NCBI RefSeq assembly: GCF_025291715.1
Contig: NZ_JAMBIZ010000026.1
Location: forward strand, 1-54,167
From: Metasolibacillus sp.
Lineage (GTDB): Bacteria; Bacillota; Bacilli; Bacillales_A; Planococcaceae
DNA length: 54,167 nucleotides
Direction of reading: 5' to 3'
The number at the start of each line of letters is the position of its first letter. The stretch's first letter is position 1. The translations under genes and the position numbers were made by a program. Positions 8,515 through 17,777 of the stretch are shown here, piece by piece. The notes under the pieces were generated by a model that was not told where the DNA came from, made no database searches, and saw only the letters and a program-made list of their open reading frames with translations.

Positions 8515-8712
8515 GTGGCAGAGAAATATAAGGTCGTACAGCGCTTTAAAGAGGTGAAACACGGCGGACATATTTATGAAGTCAATGACTATTATCCTGT
8601 GGAGGGCAAACGAGCGACAAAAGCACGCTTGAATGAACTGTCTACAACGGAAAATAAATATAATTCAATTTTCATCGTTGCTGAAACGAGTGATGATAAT
8701 GATACAGATTAG
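8515..8712 (+). CDS. Small head-associated protein, unknown
   Basis: A 65-residue protein with a GTG start behind AAAGGAGGT. It is beta-rich (KYKVVQRFKEVKHGGHIYEVNDYYPVEG) with an acidic tail DDNDTD. It lies between the major capsid and the head-tail connector, a slot often filled by a small head or neck protein. The repeated word encodes YPVEGK here. No family can be named with certainty. Confidence 0.6.
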   Translation: MAEKYKVVQRFKEVKHGGHIYEVNDYYPVEGKRATKARLNELSTTENKYNSIFIVAETSDDNDTD

Positions 8713-8980
8713 CAATGAAATTTTAATCGAATTTAAAGAGCGCATGAAGCTTGGTGATGATGAGGACGATAATTTAATTCGCATCTTAAAAGCGTCCACA
8801 GAGGACTTACAAGCCGTTTGCGGTGATTATGATATAAACACTAGTGAACGCTTTAAAGAGCTTGTATTCGAGCGCTCGCGCTATGTTTACAACGATGTAC
8901 TAGAGCATTTTTCCGATAATTTTTTAACGCAAATTGTAAATCTATCAATTGAAAAGGCGATGGAGGAAAAAGAAGAATGA
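8699..8980 (+). CDS. Head-tail connector, gp6-like
   Basis: About 93 residues, helical (ILKASTEDLQAVCGDY, then LVFERSRYVYNDVLEHFSDNFLTQIVNLS), matching the small gp6/Phage_connect_1 type that rings the portal and joins head to tail. I use the ATG at 8699, or 8693 just before it, inside the end of the preceding gene; a start at 8633 would overlap that gene by 80 bases. The last codon overlaps the next start. Its place directly before the head-closure gene supports the call. Confidence 0.75.
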   Translation: MIQISNEILIEFKERMKLGDDEDDNLIRILKASTEDLQAVCGDYDINTSERFKELVFERSRYVYNDVLEHFSDNFLTQIVNLSIEKAMEEKEE

Positions 8981-9336
8981 AACGTATTCCGAAGCCGATT
9001 GTTGAACAGCAGAAATTAAACAGTGGAGAAATGCGAAATAGAATCGAAGTACAAGAGTTTGTCGAAACGGTCAATGATAACGGCTATCCTGTAGAGGATT
9101 GGCAAACAAAATGTAAACTGTGGGCAAAAATCAAAACGGTTAAAGGCTCGGAAGTCATTAAAGCGGCAGCGGAAGTTAATACAGAAACTTATCGCTTTAT
9201 AGTGCGCTATGTAGACGGCTTGAATGCTAAACAGCGAATCTTATTCAAATCGCGTATTTACGATATACAAGCCGTTTTAAACGATGATGAAATGCAAAAT
9301 ACATTGACCATTATTGCAGTTGTAAGAAAGCCTTAG
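8977..9336 (+). CDS. Head closure protein
   Basis: A 119-residue beta-rich protein of the head-closure (SPP1 gp16 / HK97 gp7-like) type. It reads as GEMRNRIEVQEFVETVNDNGYPVEDW, LWAKIKTVKGSEVIKAAAEVN, YRFIVRYVDGLNAKQRILF and YDIQAVLNDDEMQNTLTIIA, the usual order of strands in this family. It plugs the connector after packaging and forms the tail docking face. It overlaps the previous gene by four bases. Confidence 0.85.
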   Translation: MKRIPKPIVEQQKLNSGEMRNRIEVQEFVETVNDNGYPVEDWQTKCKLWAKIKTVKGSEVIKAAAEVNTETYRFIVRYVDGLNAKQRILFKSRIYDIQAVLNDDEMQNTLTIIAVVRKP

Positions 9337-9346
9337 AGGTGATGGT

Positions 9347-9727
9347 ATGAGAGTTGATTTTACAGGCTTAGAAGAGCTACAAAGGGCATTACAACAGCGA
9401 CTAGATTCTGATAGTATACAAGAGCCTGTTTTACAAAAAGGCGCTGAATACCTAAAAGAAAAGTTAGAAGAAAATGTGTACAATTACGGTTTCAAAAGGC
9501 GTTCGGGTAAGTCGGAAAAATCAATAGTAATTGATAGTAAGATTGTGGACGGCTCACTTGCGGTCGGTTTGAGTAATCAAAATAACGATGCCTTTTATCT
9601 CTATTTCCACGAGTATGGGACTTCAAAGATGCGCGCTCGACCGTGGTTTCGCCCAACTTTTGAAAACGAAATGAATCGAATCATAGAAATTATGAAACAA
9701 GAATTACAAAGGAGGATGCGCTTATGA
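9347..9727 (+). CDS. HK97 gp10-like neck/tail completion protein
   Basis: A 126-residue member of the HK97-gp10 family. Recognisable parts are the N-terminal VDFTGLEELQRALQQ helix, the central RRSGKSEKSIVIDS segment and the conserved YFHEYGTSKMRARPWFRPTFE motif near the C-terminus, almost diagnostic of the family. It is thought to act at the head-tail joint or in tail completion. It overlaps the next gene by four bases (ATGA). Confidence 0.85.
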   Translation: MRVDFTGLEELQRALQQRLDSDSIQEPVLQKGAEYLKEKLEENVYNYGFKRRSGKSEKSIVIDSKIVDGSLAVGLSNQNNDAFYLYFHEYGTSKMRARPWFRPTFENEMNRIIEIMKQELQRRMRL

Positions 9728-10056
9728 GCATTAACAAAACCATACGTGACGCATTACTACCTTTGGGCGTGCCTGTCATGTATATGGTTTACACAGGCAC
9801 AGAACAAACATATATAACATTTTTTCGCTATAACGAGCGAGGGACAATTTTAGCTGATGATTCGGAACAGGTTACAAGGCACAGCGTACAAGTGGACGTT
9901 TGGGGCAAAGGTGACATTGAATCATTGGCAGAGCAAGTAAAAACAAAATTACAAGCGGTAGGCTTTATACGTCATTCCTTTTTCGAGAATTTCGAACAGG
10001 ACACAAAGACGTATCACAAAGCCTATCGCTTTTATTATGACAAGGAGGCTATTTAA
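9724..10056 (+). CDS. Tail terminator-like protein
   Basis: A 110-residue protein placed between the gp10-like gene and the major tail protein, where siphophages encode the tail terminator ring that caps the tail tube. It shows a terminator-like layout: an N-terminal helix (NKTIRDALLPLGVPV), strands TYITFFRYNERGT and HSVQVDVWGKGD, a helix SLAEQVKTKLQAVGF and a final strand around KAYRFYY. The function is assigned from order and this pattern, not from a diagnostic motif. Confidence 0.7.
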   Translation: MSINKTIRDALLPLGVPVMYMVYTGTEQTYITFFRYNERGTILADDSEQVTRHSVQVDVWGKGDIESLAEQVKTKLQAVGFIRHSFFENFEQDTKTYHKAYRFYYDKEAI

Positions 10057-10058
10057 TT

Positions 10059-10673
10059 ATGGCAGGAGTATTAATCGGTTTATCGGATATTCATTATACA
10101 ATCATTGCGCCAAATGCTACAGATGTAGAAACGGCGTTTACAAATCCAATTAAAAAATTAGCAAAAGCAATTGAGGCGACTGTTACACCAAACACTTCTA
10201 ACGCTGTTTTATATGCAGATGATGGAGCGGCAGAATCAGCATCGGCGGAAGGCGAAACAGAAATTTCCTTTACTGTGGACGCTATCGCTAATGCAATTTA
10301 TGCAGATTTATTAGGCAAAGAAACCAATGCAGACGGTGTTGTAGTTGATTCTACAGGCGACGTTGCACCAAACGTAGCATTAGCGTTTCGCTCGCTAAAA
10401 TCAAACGGCAAGTACCGTTATTTTTGGTTTTTAAAAGGCACGTTCCAGTTGCCAGAAGAATCATACCAAACAAAAGGCGAATCTATTGAGTACAACACAC
10501 CATCTATCACAGGCGTATTCGTCCACAGTGACATTGTTAAAAATGCACAAGGTAACGGTATCAAGCGTATGTTTGTTGATGAGGACGATGAGGGCGTAAA
10601 TGCAGACGTTATTGCAAATTGGTTTACAAAGGTTTATACAGGTGCAGAGGCAGAGGTAACACCAGAGCCTTAA
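10059..10673 (+). CDS. Major tail (tube) protein
   Basis: This 204-residue protein resembles the phi13-type/siphophage major tail protein. It has an N-terminal GLSDIHYTIIAPN strand region, a strand-rich middle with the conserved segment KYRYFWFLKGTFQLPEESYQTKGESIEYNTPSITG, and an acidic, alanine-rich end. It polymerises into the tail tube. A terminator follows, as after the capsid gene, so the two most abundant virion proteins are each followed by a transcriptional brake. Confidence 0.88.
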   Translation: MAGVLIGLSDIHYTIIAPNATDVETAFTNPIKKLAKAIEATVTPNTSNAVLYADDGAAESASAEGETEISFTVDAIANAIYADLLGKETNADGVVVDSTGDVAPNVALAFRSLKSNGKYRYFWFLKGTFQLPEESYQTKGESIEYNTPSITGVFVHSDIVKNAQGNGIKRMFVDEDDEGVNADVIANWFTKVYTGAEAEVTPEP

Positions 10674-10685
10674 AAATTAATTGTA

Positions 10686-10713
10686 AGAGGGTGATTTATT
10701 CACTCTCTTTTTT
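10686..10713 (+). terminator. Terminator after the major tail gene
   Basis: AGAGGGTGA and TCACTCTCT form a stem around TTTAT, followed by T6. It lies between the major tail gene and the assembly chaperone, which would lower expression of the chaperone and tape measure relative to the tube protein. Confidence 0.8.
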
Positions 10714-10744
10714 GTTTGTATTTTTATAAAAAGGAGCGATTTAA

Positions 10745-11074
10745 ATGGCTAGCAAAGCAACAATTATGAGAGATGAAGGCGTAAAAATCAAATTAAAAGA
10801 AAAGGAATTCGAGGTCAAATTTGATTTAAACGCGCTGTGTGATTTACAAGAAAAATTCGGTGATTTTGATACAGCATTTAATAACTTAGATAAGGACTTT
10901 TCTAAAATTCGCACGCTATTACATATTGCGCTTGCGAATGGCGAAAACGAAAAAATGACTGAACGTGAAATTGGTGCACTCATTGATATGCAAAATTTAT
11001 TTATGATTACAGAGGCATTAGAGAAAGCATTTAACAATGCTATGCCCTCCACAGATGAGGTAGAGGGAAAGTAA
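10745..11074 (+). CDS. Tail assembly chaperone, G-like
   Basis: This 109-residue helical acidic protein precedes the tape measure and corresponds to lambda gpG: LNALCDLQEKFGDFDTAFNNL, FSKIRTLLHIALANGE, IGALIDMQNLFMITEALEKAFNNA. It coats the tape measure protein before tube assembly. Its last sense codons form GGGAAAG at 11065-11071, a slippery heptamer directly before the stop, which leads to the longer fusion listed next. The reverse-strand copy of the repeated word at 11044 falls in its C-terminal codons (PSTDEV). Confidence 0.88.
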   Translation: MASKATIMRDEGVKIKLKEKEFEVKFDLNALCDLQEKFGDFDTAFNNLDKDFSKIRTLLHIALANGENEKMTEREIGALIDMQNLFMITEALEKAFNNAMPSTDEVEGK

Positions 11075-11277
11075 ACAGTCCGCAAGGCAACAGTGAGTGG
11101 CCAGCGGATTTTTTTATATACATCGGAACTGTGCATTTACGCATGCAGGAATCAACAGTGTGGAGGACAACACCACGCAAGCTATTAGCACTTTGGGATA
11201 GACATTGCATTTTCAATCGTTGGAAGAAAGAGAAAAAGCAAGCTAGCAAAGTGTTTATAGACCAAATCCAGTTGTAG
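10745..11277 (+). CDS. Tail assembly chaperone G-T fusion by -1 frameshift
   Basis: A minority of ribosomes should slip back one base on G GGA AAG (11065-11071), the same heptamer lambda uses for gpG-gpT. After slipping they read GTA AAC AGT onward to TAG at 11275-11277, giving about 177 residues. The 68-residue extension has the flavour of the T part: WPADFFIYIGTVHLRMQ, then VWRTTPRKLLALWDRH and a basic KKEKKQ tail. It has no start or ribosome site of its own and sits exactly between G and the tape measure, so the fusion is well supported. The T part is thought to bind the tube protein. Confidence 0.85.
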
Positions 11278-11294
11278 AAAGATGGTGAAATAAA

Positions 11295-14200
11295 ATGGCT
11301 GAGGTAGGTAATTTATCCGTCAAGTTGAGTTTAGATAATGCGCAATTCGAGCGGTCGGTAGCGTCAATGAATCGCACATTGCAAGCGATAGGACAAGAGA
11401 TACGTGGCTTACAAAACAAAGGCAAAGAGTGGGGCGCGTCTATAGACGCTTTAAAACAAAAACAAGACGCTTACAGTCGATTGCTTGAAGGGCAAGCTAC
11501 AAAGGTTAAAAAGCTTTCGCAGGCTTATGAAGATGCGAAAACAAAGTATGGTGAGAACTCAACGCAAGCTGAAAAACTAGCAGTACAGCTTAATAAAGCA
11601 AATGCGGAAATGCAGCGTACAGAACGTGAATTGTCAGAAGTGACAACAGAGTTAAAGCGTCAAGAAGATGCTTTAGCACGCTCACAATCATCATGGAATA
11701 AGCTTGGCGAAACAATGAAGTCGGCGGGCGATAAATTAAAAGCTGTTGGCGACAAAATGTCAAGCATTGGTAAAGATTTATCAATGAAAGTTACAGCGCC
11801 AATTGTTGCACTAGGAGCAGGAGCATTTAAAGCAGCAGTTGATTTTGAATCAGCTTTCGCAGGCGTACGCAAAACGGTTGACGCTACAGAAGAAGAATTC
11901 CAAGCATTATCGGATGGTATTCGTGATATGGCAAAACGTATGCCAACCGCTGCTACAGAAATAGCGGCAGTAGGTGAAGCGGCTGGGCAATTAGGCATTC
12001 AAAAAGAAAATATTCTTAGCTTTACCGAAACGATGGTAAAGCTTGGCACAGCTACTAATATGGGTAGCGATGAAGCAGCGACCGCATTAGCACGATTGGC
12101 AAATATCACGAAAATGAATCAAGCTGATTTTGATAAATTAGGTTCGTCCATCGTTGCGCTAGGGAACAACTTTGCTACGACAGAATCCGAAATTACTGAA
12201 ATGGCTTTACGTTTAGCCGGTGCCGGTGCGCAAGTCGGATTAAGTGAAGCGGATATTTTAGGTTTGTCCGCTGCATTAACATCGGTTGGTATTCAAGCAG
12301 AAATGGGCGGTAGTGCCTTTTCGCGTGTCATGGTTAACATGCAAATGGCAACGTCTAGTACGGATAAATTAAAAGCGATTATGGATTCCACAGGGCTATC
12401 TTTACGCGATCTGCAAATGATGGCATCGCACAGTGGGAAAGCATTCGGTAACCTTGCAGAAGATTTAGGCATGACTAAACAAGAGTTTTCTCAATTAGTT
12501 TCATCGGGGGCGGATTTAGAAAACTTCGCTAAAATTGCCGGAATGACAGGGCAAGAATTTAAAAAAGCATTTGAGACTGACGCTGTAGGGGCAATTGGCG
12601 CGTTCGTTAATGGTTTAGGTAACGCAGAAGAAGCAGGTACAACAGCTATTAACATGCTTCAAGAAATGGGTATTACGGAAATCCAATTACGAGATGCTTT
12701 ATTACGAGCCGGTGGAGCTGCTGAATTATTTGCAGATGCAGTTGAAACATCTAATGTCGGTTGGGAAGAAAATAATGCCTTGAATAAAGAAGCTGAAGAA
12801 CGTTATAAAACGACAGCTTCACAAATGACAATCATGTGGAACAAAGTTAAAGATTTAGGTATAACAATCGGAGGAATTTTAATTCCAGTAGTTATATCTT
12901 TAATGGACGCTATTTCACCATTGATAGATAAGTTCGCAAAAATGGAAGAAAGCACACAAAAAATGTTATTAATCATAGCAGGAATTGCAGCGGCTATTGG
13001 TCCTGTACTTGTTGTTATTGGAACATTAATTTCCTCCGTTGGTACAATAGTTACCACATTTGGCGCTATGTCTACAGCAATTGCGAACGCAGGTGGATTA
13101 TTGGCGGTGCTCAAAATGGCGTTTGCGGCTTTAACAGGTCCTATTGGGTTGGCTATTGCGGCTGTTGTAGGTATTGGTACTGCAATGGTGGCAGCTTATC
13201 AACATTTTGAAGGGTTTAGAAATGTAGTTGATAATGTATTAAGTGCTGCTATGGATATTATTCAAAATGTCATGACAACAATAAAGGATTTTGTATTAAA
13301 TATATGGGAACAAATCACGCAATTTTGGAATGAAAATGGCGAGCAAATAAAGCAAGCCACATTAAATGTGTGGACGGCAATAAAGGCTGTAATTGACGCT
13401 GTAATGCCTGTTATTAGCGCAGTAATCAAAACGGCTATGATTGTTATTCAAACTGTTATTGAGCAAATTTGGAATGCTATAAAGGGAACAATTCAAGGTG
13501 TTTTAGATGTAATACTTGGACTTGTTAAAATGTTTGCTAGTGCATTTACTGGAGATTGGAGTGGACTTTGGGAAGGTGTAAAACAATTCCTTTCGGGCGC
13601 TGTACAAGCTATTTGGAACATTGCTCAATTGATGTTCTTTGGTAAATTGTTAAGTGGTTTAAAGACATTTGCAGCAAGTTTCAGCGGTCTATTCACATCA
13701 CTGTGGACGACAATTAAAAATTTATTTACCTCCTCTACAGGTGCTATTTCTAAAGTTACTACCACAGCGTTTAATGCAATAAAAAATGTAATAAACTTAA
13801 ATATGAATACAATAAAAACCGTCGTTACGACAGTTTGGAATGTAATTAAAACAATATTTACTACGACAGTAAATGCAATTAAAACAGTTGTAACAAATGG
13901 ATTTAATATCATATTAAACACAATCAAAAATATTATGACTAGCGTTGTTAATGTTGTAAAAAGCACAACAACTAAAATGTTTAATGCCGGGAAAGATTTA
14001 ATAAAAGGTCTTATCAATGGAATTAAGGAAATGACTGTCGGTGCAATTGAAGCCGTAACAGGTGTCGTAGATGGAGTGATTAATAAAGCAAAATCATTAT
14101 TAAAGATTAAATCACCATCACGAGTTTTTAGGGATGAAGTGGGTAAACAAATCGGCGCAGGTATGGCTATTGGTGTAGCAAGTACAAAACAACAAAACGA

Positions 14201-15689
14201 AAAAGCCATCAAAGATGTAACAGCAGTTATGACGAATGCGGCTAAAGCCAATGCGGCAGAAGTTGCAAAAATTGCTGATAAAGCGGAAGCTGACCGTACA
14301 AAAATACAACAGTCATATGCTAAAAAACGTAGCAATATGAAAAAAGCAAATGGTAAAAAAATCGCTGAACTCGAAAAGGAAATGCATGGAAAGCTTACGG
14401 AAATCAACAATAAAGCATGGGCTAGTATGGTTGAAAAAGAAAAAGAACTCAACAAACAAAAGCTTGAAGCGGTCAAGAAGTTTGTGGACGACAAAAAGAA
14501 AGCCAACGAGTTGAGCTTGATTGACGAAGCGCAATATTGGCGTGCGGCATATCAGCAATTTAAGACTGGCTCTGCTGAAAATGTTGAGTTACGTAAGCAA
14601 TATCAAGACAATGTAAAACGCATTAATGATGCAATTACAAGTGTGAATAATGATTTCTTAAATCGCTCTCAAAAAATTAATGATGATTTAATTCAAAATG
14701 AGCAGCGTTTAAATAAAGAATATAACGATGCTGTAGAAAGTCGTTATCAAGATATTGTTAAGTCGTTTGGTCTTTTCGAAGAAGTGAAGCAACGTGAAGC
14801 TGTAACGTCCGAAACGCTATCTAAAAACTTAAATGACCAAGTACAAGCTTTACGAGAGTGGACGAATCAACTCAATCAATTAGAGCGCAGGAAAGTTACT
14901 AAAACGCTTCTTGACGAATTGAAGGCTATGGGTCCGTCAGCAATTGAGGAATTAAAAGCTTTAAATTCCATGACTGATAGCGAATTAAAAAATTACCAAC
15001 AAAACTATCAAGAAAAATCAAAACTTGCACGTGAGCAAGCTATTAAAGAAATGGAGCCACTGAAACAGCAAACACAACAGCAAATTAGTGAAATGCGTAA
15101 TGCTGCTAACAAGGAGCTTGAAACACTAAATGTAGAGTGGCAGAACGCCATTAAAAAAGTTGTTGGTGGAACTGACGAGGAATTAAAGACATTACACCAA
15201 GTCGGCAAGAATGCAGGACAAGGCTTATTAGATGGACTTAAATCAATGGACGGTGCTTTGCAAAAGCAAGCGGAAACTATGGCAAAGACTATTAAAAACA
15301 CTATTCAAAAGTCACTTGATATTCATTCGCCATCAAGATGGATGCGTGATTTTGTAGCTGGCAACCTAGCCAAAGGTTTTGAGATTGGTGTTAATGATAA
15401 GTTGCGTAATGTAATGACTGCTGGACAAAAATTAGCAACAGCTATTACAAGTCCTGTAGAGGTCGCTACAATGCCTACAGGTGGTAATTTTAATAGCTTA
15501 TATGGCAGTACATTAAATAATATTGCAAGTGCTTTAAACGCTCAATCAAACATTAGTATGCCTTCCACAATTGTGGTACAAAGCGTGTTAGATGGACGTG
15601 TAGTAGCAGAGGTTGTAACGCCGTTCGTGTCTAGTAATCAATACGGAAATGCCAATGTGAGAGCAATGACGAGAGGGGTGAAGGTGTGA
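11295..15689 (+). CDS. Tape measure protein
   Basis: At 1464 residues this is the largest gene. The tape measure sets tail length (at about 1.5 angstrom per residue, roughly 200 nm) and passes out ahead of the DNA. Visible parts are a coiled-coil N-terminus (about 20-150), the conserved TP901-type core (AFKAAVDFESAFAGVRKTVDATEEEFQALS near 190-220), hydrophobic alpha-helical segments (about 545-690) probably used in membrane penetration, and repeated W-N-x-I-K-T hydrophobic repeats (about 690-900). A second long charged coiled coil (about 960-1330) follows. Two IKSPSRVFRDE / IHSPSRWMRDF motifs (near 940 and 1340) are typical of the family. There is no lytic domain. Confidence 0.93.
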   Translation: MAEVGNLSVKLSLDNAQFERSVASMNRTLQAIGQEIRGLQNKGKEWGASIDALKQKQDAYSRLLEGQATKVKKLSQAYEDAKTKYGENSTQAEKLAVQLNKANAEMQRTERELSEVTTELKRQEDALARSQSSWNKLGETMKSAGDKLKAVGDKMSSIGKDLSMKVTAPIVALGAGAFKAAVDFESAFAGVRKTVDATEEEFQALSDGIRDMAKRMPTAATEIAAVGEAAGQLGIQKENILSFTETMVKLGTATNMGSDEAATALARLANITKMNQADFDKLGSSIVALGNNFATTESEITEMALRLAGAGAQVGLSEADILGLSAALTSVGIQAEMGGSAFSRVMVNMQMATSSTDKLKAIMDSTGLSLRDLQMMASHSGKAFGNLAEDLGMTKQEFSQLVSSGADLENFAKIAGMTGQEFKKAFETDAVGAIGAFVNGLGNAEEAGTTAINMLQEMGITEIQLRDALLRAGGAAELFADAVETSNVGWEENNALNKEAEERYKTTASQMTIMWNKVKDLGITIGGILIPVVISLMDAISPLIDKFAKMEESTQKMLLIIAGIAAAIGPVLVVIGTLISSVGTIVTTFGAMSTAIANAGGLLAVLKMAFAALTGPIGLAIAAVVGIGTAMVAAYQHFEGFRNVVDNVLSAAMDIIQNVMTTIKDFVLNIWEQITQFWNENGEQIKQATLNVWTAIKAVIDAVMPVISAVIKTAMIVIQTVIEQIWNAIKGTIQGVLDVILGLVKMFASAFTGDWSGLWEGVKQFLSGAVQAIWNIAQLMFFGKLLSGLKTFAASFSGLFTSLWTTIKNLFTSSTGAISKVTTTAFNAIKNVINLNMNTIKTVVTTVWNVIKTIFTTTVNAIKTVVTNGFNIILNTIKNIMTSVVNVVKSTTTKMFNAGKDLIKGLINGIKEMTVGAIEAVTGVVDGVINKAKSLLKIKSPSRVFRDEVGKQIGAGMAIGVASTKQQNEKAIKDVTAVMTNAAKANAAEVAKIADKAEADRTKIQQSYAKKRSNMKKANGKKIAELEKEMHGKLTEINNKAWASMVEKEKELNKQKLEAVKKFVDDKKKANELSLIDEAQYWRAAYQQFKTGSAENVELRKQYQDNVKRINDAITSVNNDFLNRSQKINDDLIQNEQRLNKEYNDAVESRYQDIVKSFGLFEEVKQREAVTSETLSKNLNDQVQALREWTNQLNQLERRKVTKTLLDELKAMGPSAIEELKALNSMTDSELKNYQQNYQEKSKLAREQAIKEMEPLKQQTQQQISEMRNAANKELETLNVEWQNAIKKVVGGTDEELKTLHQVGKNAGQGLLDGLKSMDGALQKQAETMAKTIKNTIQKSLDIHSPSRWMRDFVAGNLAKGFEIGVNDKLRNVMTAGQKLATAITSPVEVATMPTGGNFNSLYGSTLNNIASALNAQSNISMPSTIVVQSVLDGRVVAEVVTPFVSSNQYGNANVRAMTRGVKV

Positions 15690-16507
15690 TAATTGAATTT
15701 TTAAATGGTCAACAAATTGATTTAGAAAAGCAATATAATTGCAAATTATTAAAGCCGTTTGTGCCGTCAGTATCACGCTCTCCCTCCTTTCAATCTGTGG
15801 ACGGCAGAGCGCCGATATTGACAAGTGTCGATAAAAAAGAACGTTCGTTACGCGCTGATTTTATGATTAAAACGTATGATGTGATTGATTTTTATTTGTT
15901 ACGTGATGAATTGAATGAATTGTTTTTCCGTGAAGAAACTTTCTATATTATCAATAAAAAATTGCCATTTAAACGATGGCTCGTAACAATGGCTGATAAC
16001 ATTGATATTGTCGGTGAGTATGCACGATTAAATAAGTTTTCAATTAATTTTATATGCGTAAACGAATATGCAGAATCAATCGGCACATCTTTAGCCCTCC
16101 ACAGTAATAAAGAATGGGACGTTGATTTATGGGGTTGGGGCATGGGCTTAGATTGGGATAAAGATTATAAGTATATCCATAGTGCCAATAATTTTATTAT
16201 CAACAATATAGGCAACATACCAATCGATCCAAGAGTGCATGAGATCGAAATTACAATCAAGGCAACAGCAGCATCGTATTTGCAAATAAAAAACAATACA
16301 ACAGGTGATGTATACCGATACAATGGCGCATTAACAGCGATTGACACACTCGTTATAAACGGTATACGTACACTTAAAAACGGTGTATCAGTATTTAAAG
16401 ACACAAATAAAAGGCTAATCACTTTAGCAAAAGGTGAAAACAATATAACTGTGGAGGGCGGTACTTTAACGAGTATCGCTTTTGATTTTAAGTTTTTATA
16501 CATGTAA
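15686..16507 (+). CDS. Distal tail protein (Dit)
   Basis: A 273-residue siphophage tail-family protein that forms the hub ring joining tail tube and baseplate. The N-terminal half reads MIIEFLNGQQIDLEKQYN, with strands and the DVIDFYLLRDELNELFF segment typical of Dit; the C-terminal half is a beta sandwich. It overlaps the tape measure stop (GTGTGATAAT) and uses ATG at 15686. Three copies of the repeated word fall inside it (15795, 16094, 16449), encoding SVDG, ALHS and TVEG, all in what look like loops. Confidence 0.85.
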   Translation: MIIEFLNGQQIDLEKQYNCKLLKPFVPSVSRSPSFQSVDGRAPILTSVDKKERSLRADFMIKTYDVIDFYLLRDELNELFFREETFYIINKKLPFKRWLVTMADNIDIVGEYARLNKFSINFICVNEYAESIGTSLALHSNKEWDVDLWGWGMGLDWDKDYKYIHSANNFIINNIGNIPIDPRVHEIEITIKATAASYLQIKNNTTGDVYRYNGALTAIDTLVINGIRTLKNGVSVFKDTNKRLITLAKGENNITVEGGTLTSIAFDFKFLYM

Positions 16508-16523
16508 GAAAGGAGTTTGAAGC

Positions 16524-17777
16524 ATGACTTTATATAATACTCAATCGCCAATAACAAGGGAAGAACGTAACAATATCAATGCAACATGGCAGGATATTTT
16601 AAATCGTTTTAATAACTTACAACGTCAAATAAATATCCTAGCAGGCGATAATGATGTAGATGAGTTAATACAACGTATCACTGATACGGTAAATAATGCA
16701 GATGCAACATTAGCAGATTTACAAACAGCATTAAGTGACGCAACACAATTAATTGACGATATGGTTGCCGCCACCACGTCCGCTACCGAAGCGGCAAACG
16801 CGGCTAATCAAGCAACAGCAGACGCTACGCAATTAATCAGTGATATGACAGCGTTGCAAGGTGATTTAGAGCAATTGCAAACGTCACTAGAGCAAAGTAT
16901 TACAGATGCGACACAAGCAACCACAGGAGCAATTAATGCTACTACAAACGCTAATCAAGCAGCACAAGACGCCCAGCAAGCGAAAGCAGACGCAGACAAT
17001 GCAGCACAAAGAGCAGAGAGTGCAGCAGATGCTATTGCTGGCTGGGGACAAGCTGTGCCATACGAAAGCGGTACAATTTACAATCGTAATAATTTTGTAA
17101 CGCATGAGGGTAGCACATACCAGGCTAAACACGATGGAGTAACATCTATACCAACCACAACCACAGACTGGATTTTAATTGCTCGCAGGGGGTTAGATGG
17201 TCAAGGGGCAGTACAAACCGTTAATGATCAATTGCCTGACCAAAACGGCAATGTCGATGTAGGTATCGCTAATATTAATGGTCTACAAGGCGCATTAGAT
17301 GCAAAAGCAAACAATGCAGATTTGACATCGTTAGAGGATGTAGTTAATACACATTTGGACAATACTAAGATGTTTGCAACCGCAAAGTTGCCTGCGAATC
17401 AAAGTAGTGTAAACAACAGTGAAACTTATTTGGCGCTATCATCATTAAGTTTGAGTAATGGAGCCGATTTTTTAGTTTGGGATGGCACAAATAATAAACT
17501 TAAAATTACTAAAAGCGGTATTTATGAAATCCTGTTAAATGTACACTTTAGTCCAAATGCGACAGGATTTAGATATGTACAACCCCACAGTGCGTCATTT
17601 TCCGTCACTGTTAATGCTACTGGAGGGGCTTCACCTACTCGCCTACAAGCAAAATTCAAAGGAACATTAACTACAAATACGTTATTAGAGCTGGTGGCTA
17701 TCCAATCGAGTGGCAGCGCATTAGATATACTAAGTATTAGTAATGTCGTAATTACGAAGGTGGCGGATTTATCATGA
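16524..17777 (+). CDS. Tail fibre / receptor-binding protein with coiled coil and carbohydrate module
   Basis: A 417-residue modular surface protein. Residues 1-55 form an N-terminal attachment helix, and 55-170 a long Ala/Thr/Gln-rich heptad coiled coil (AANAANQATADATQL type). Residues about 172-220 form a small aromatic module (WGQAVPYESGTIYNRNNFVTH, YQAKHDG, TDWILIARRG) like chitin/carbohydrate-binding type 5/12 domains. After a GLDGQGAVQTVNDQLPDQNG linker comes a C-terminal jelly-roll-like domain (about 290-417) reminiscent of TNF/C1q or BclA heads. Host cell-surface recognition is the likely role. It lies between dit and tal, an unusual place for the receptor-binding gene. Confidence 0.75.
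   Translation: MTLYNTQSPITREERNNINATWQDILNRFNNLQRQINILAGDNDVDELIQRITDTVNNADATLADLQTALSDATQLIDDMVAATTSATEAANAANQATADATQLISDMTALQGDLEQLQTSLEQSITDATQATTGAINATTNANQAAQDAQQAKADADNAAQRAESAADAIAGWGQAVPYESGTIYNRNNFVTHEGSTYQAKHDGVTSIPTTTTDWILIARRGLDGQGAVQTVNDQLPDQNGNVDVGIANINGLQGALDAKANNADLTSLEDVVNTHLDNTKMFATAKLPANQSSVNNSETYLALSSLSLSNGADFLVWDGTNNKLKITKSGIYEILLNVHFSPNATGFRYVQPHSASFSVTVNATGGASPTRLQAKFKGTLTTNTLLELVAIQSSGSALDILSISNVVITKVADLS

Noticed and set aside
11072-11277. Independent gene between tail chaperone and tape measure
   Set aside because: No start codon or ribosome site; it is explained as the -1 frameshift extension of the chaperone.
13625-14506. Long reverse-strand open frame of 293 codons opposite the tape measure gene
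   Set aside because: It is low-complexity and hydrophobic, mirrors the repetitive tape measure codons, and has no ribosome site or recognisable domain.
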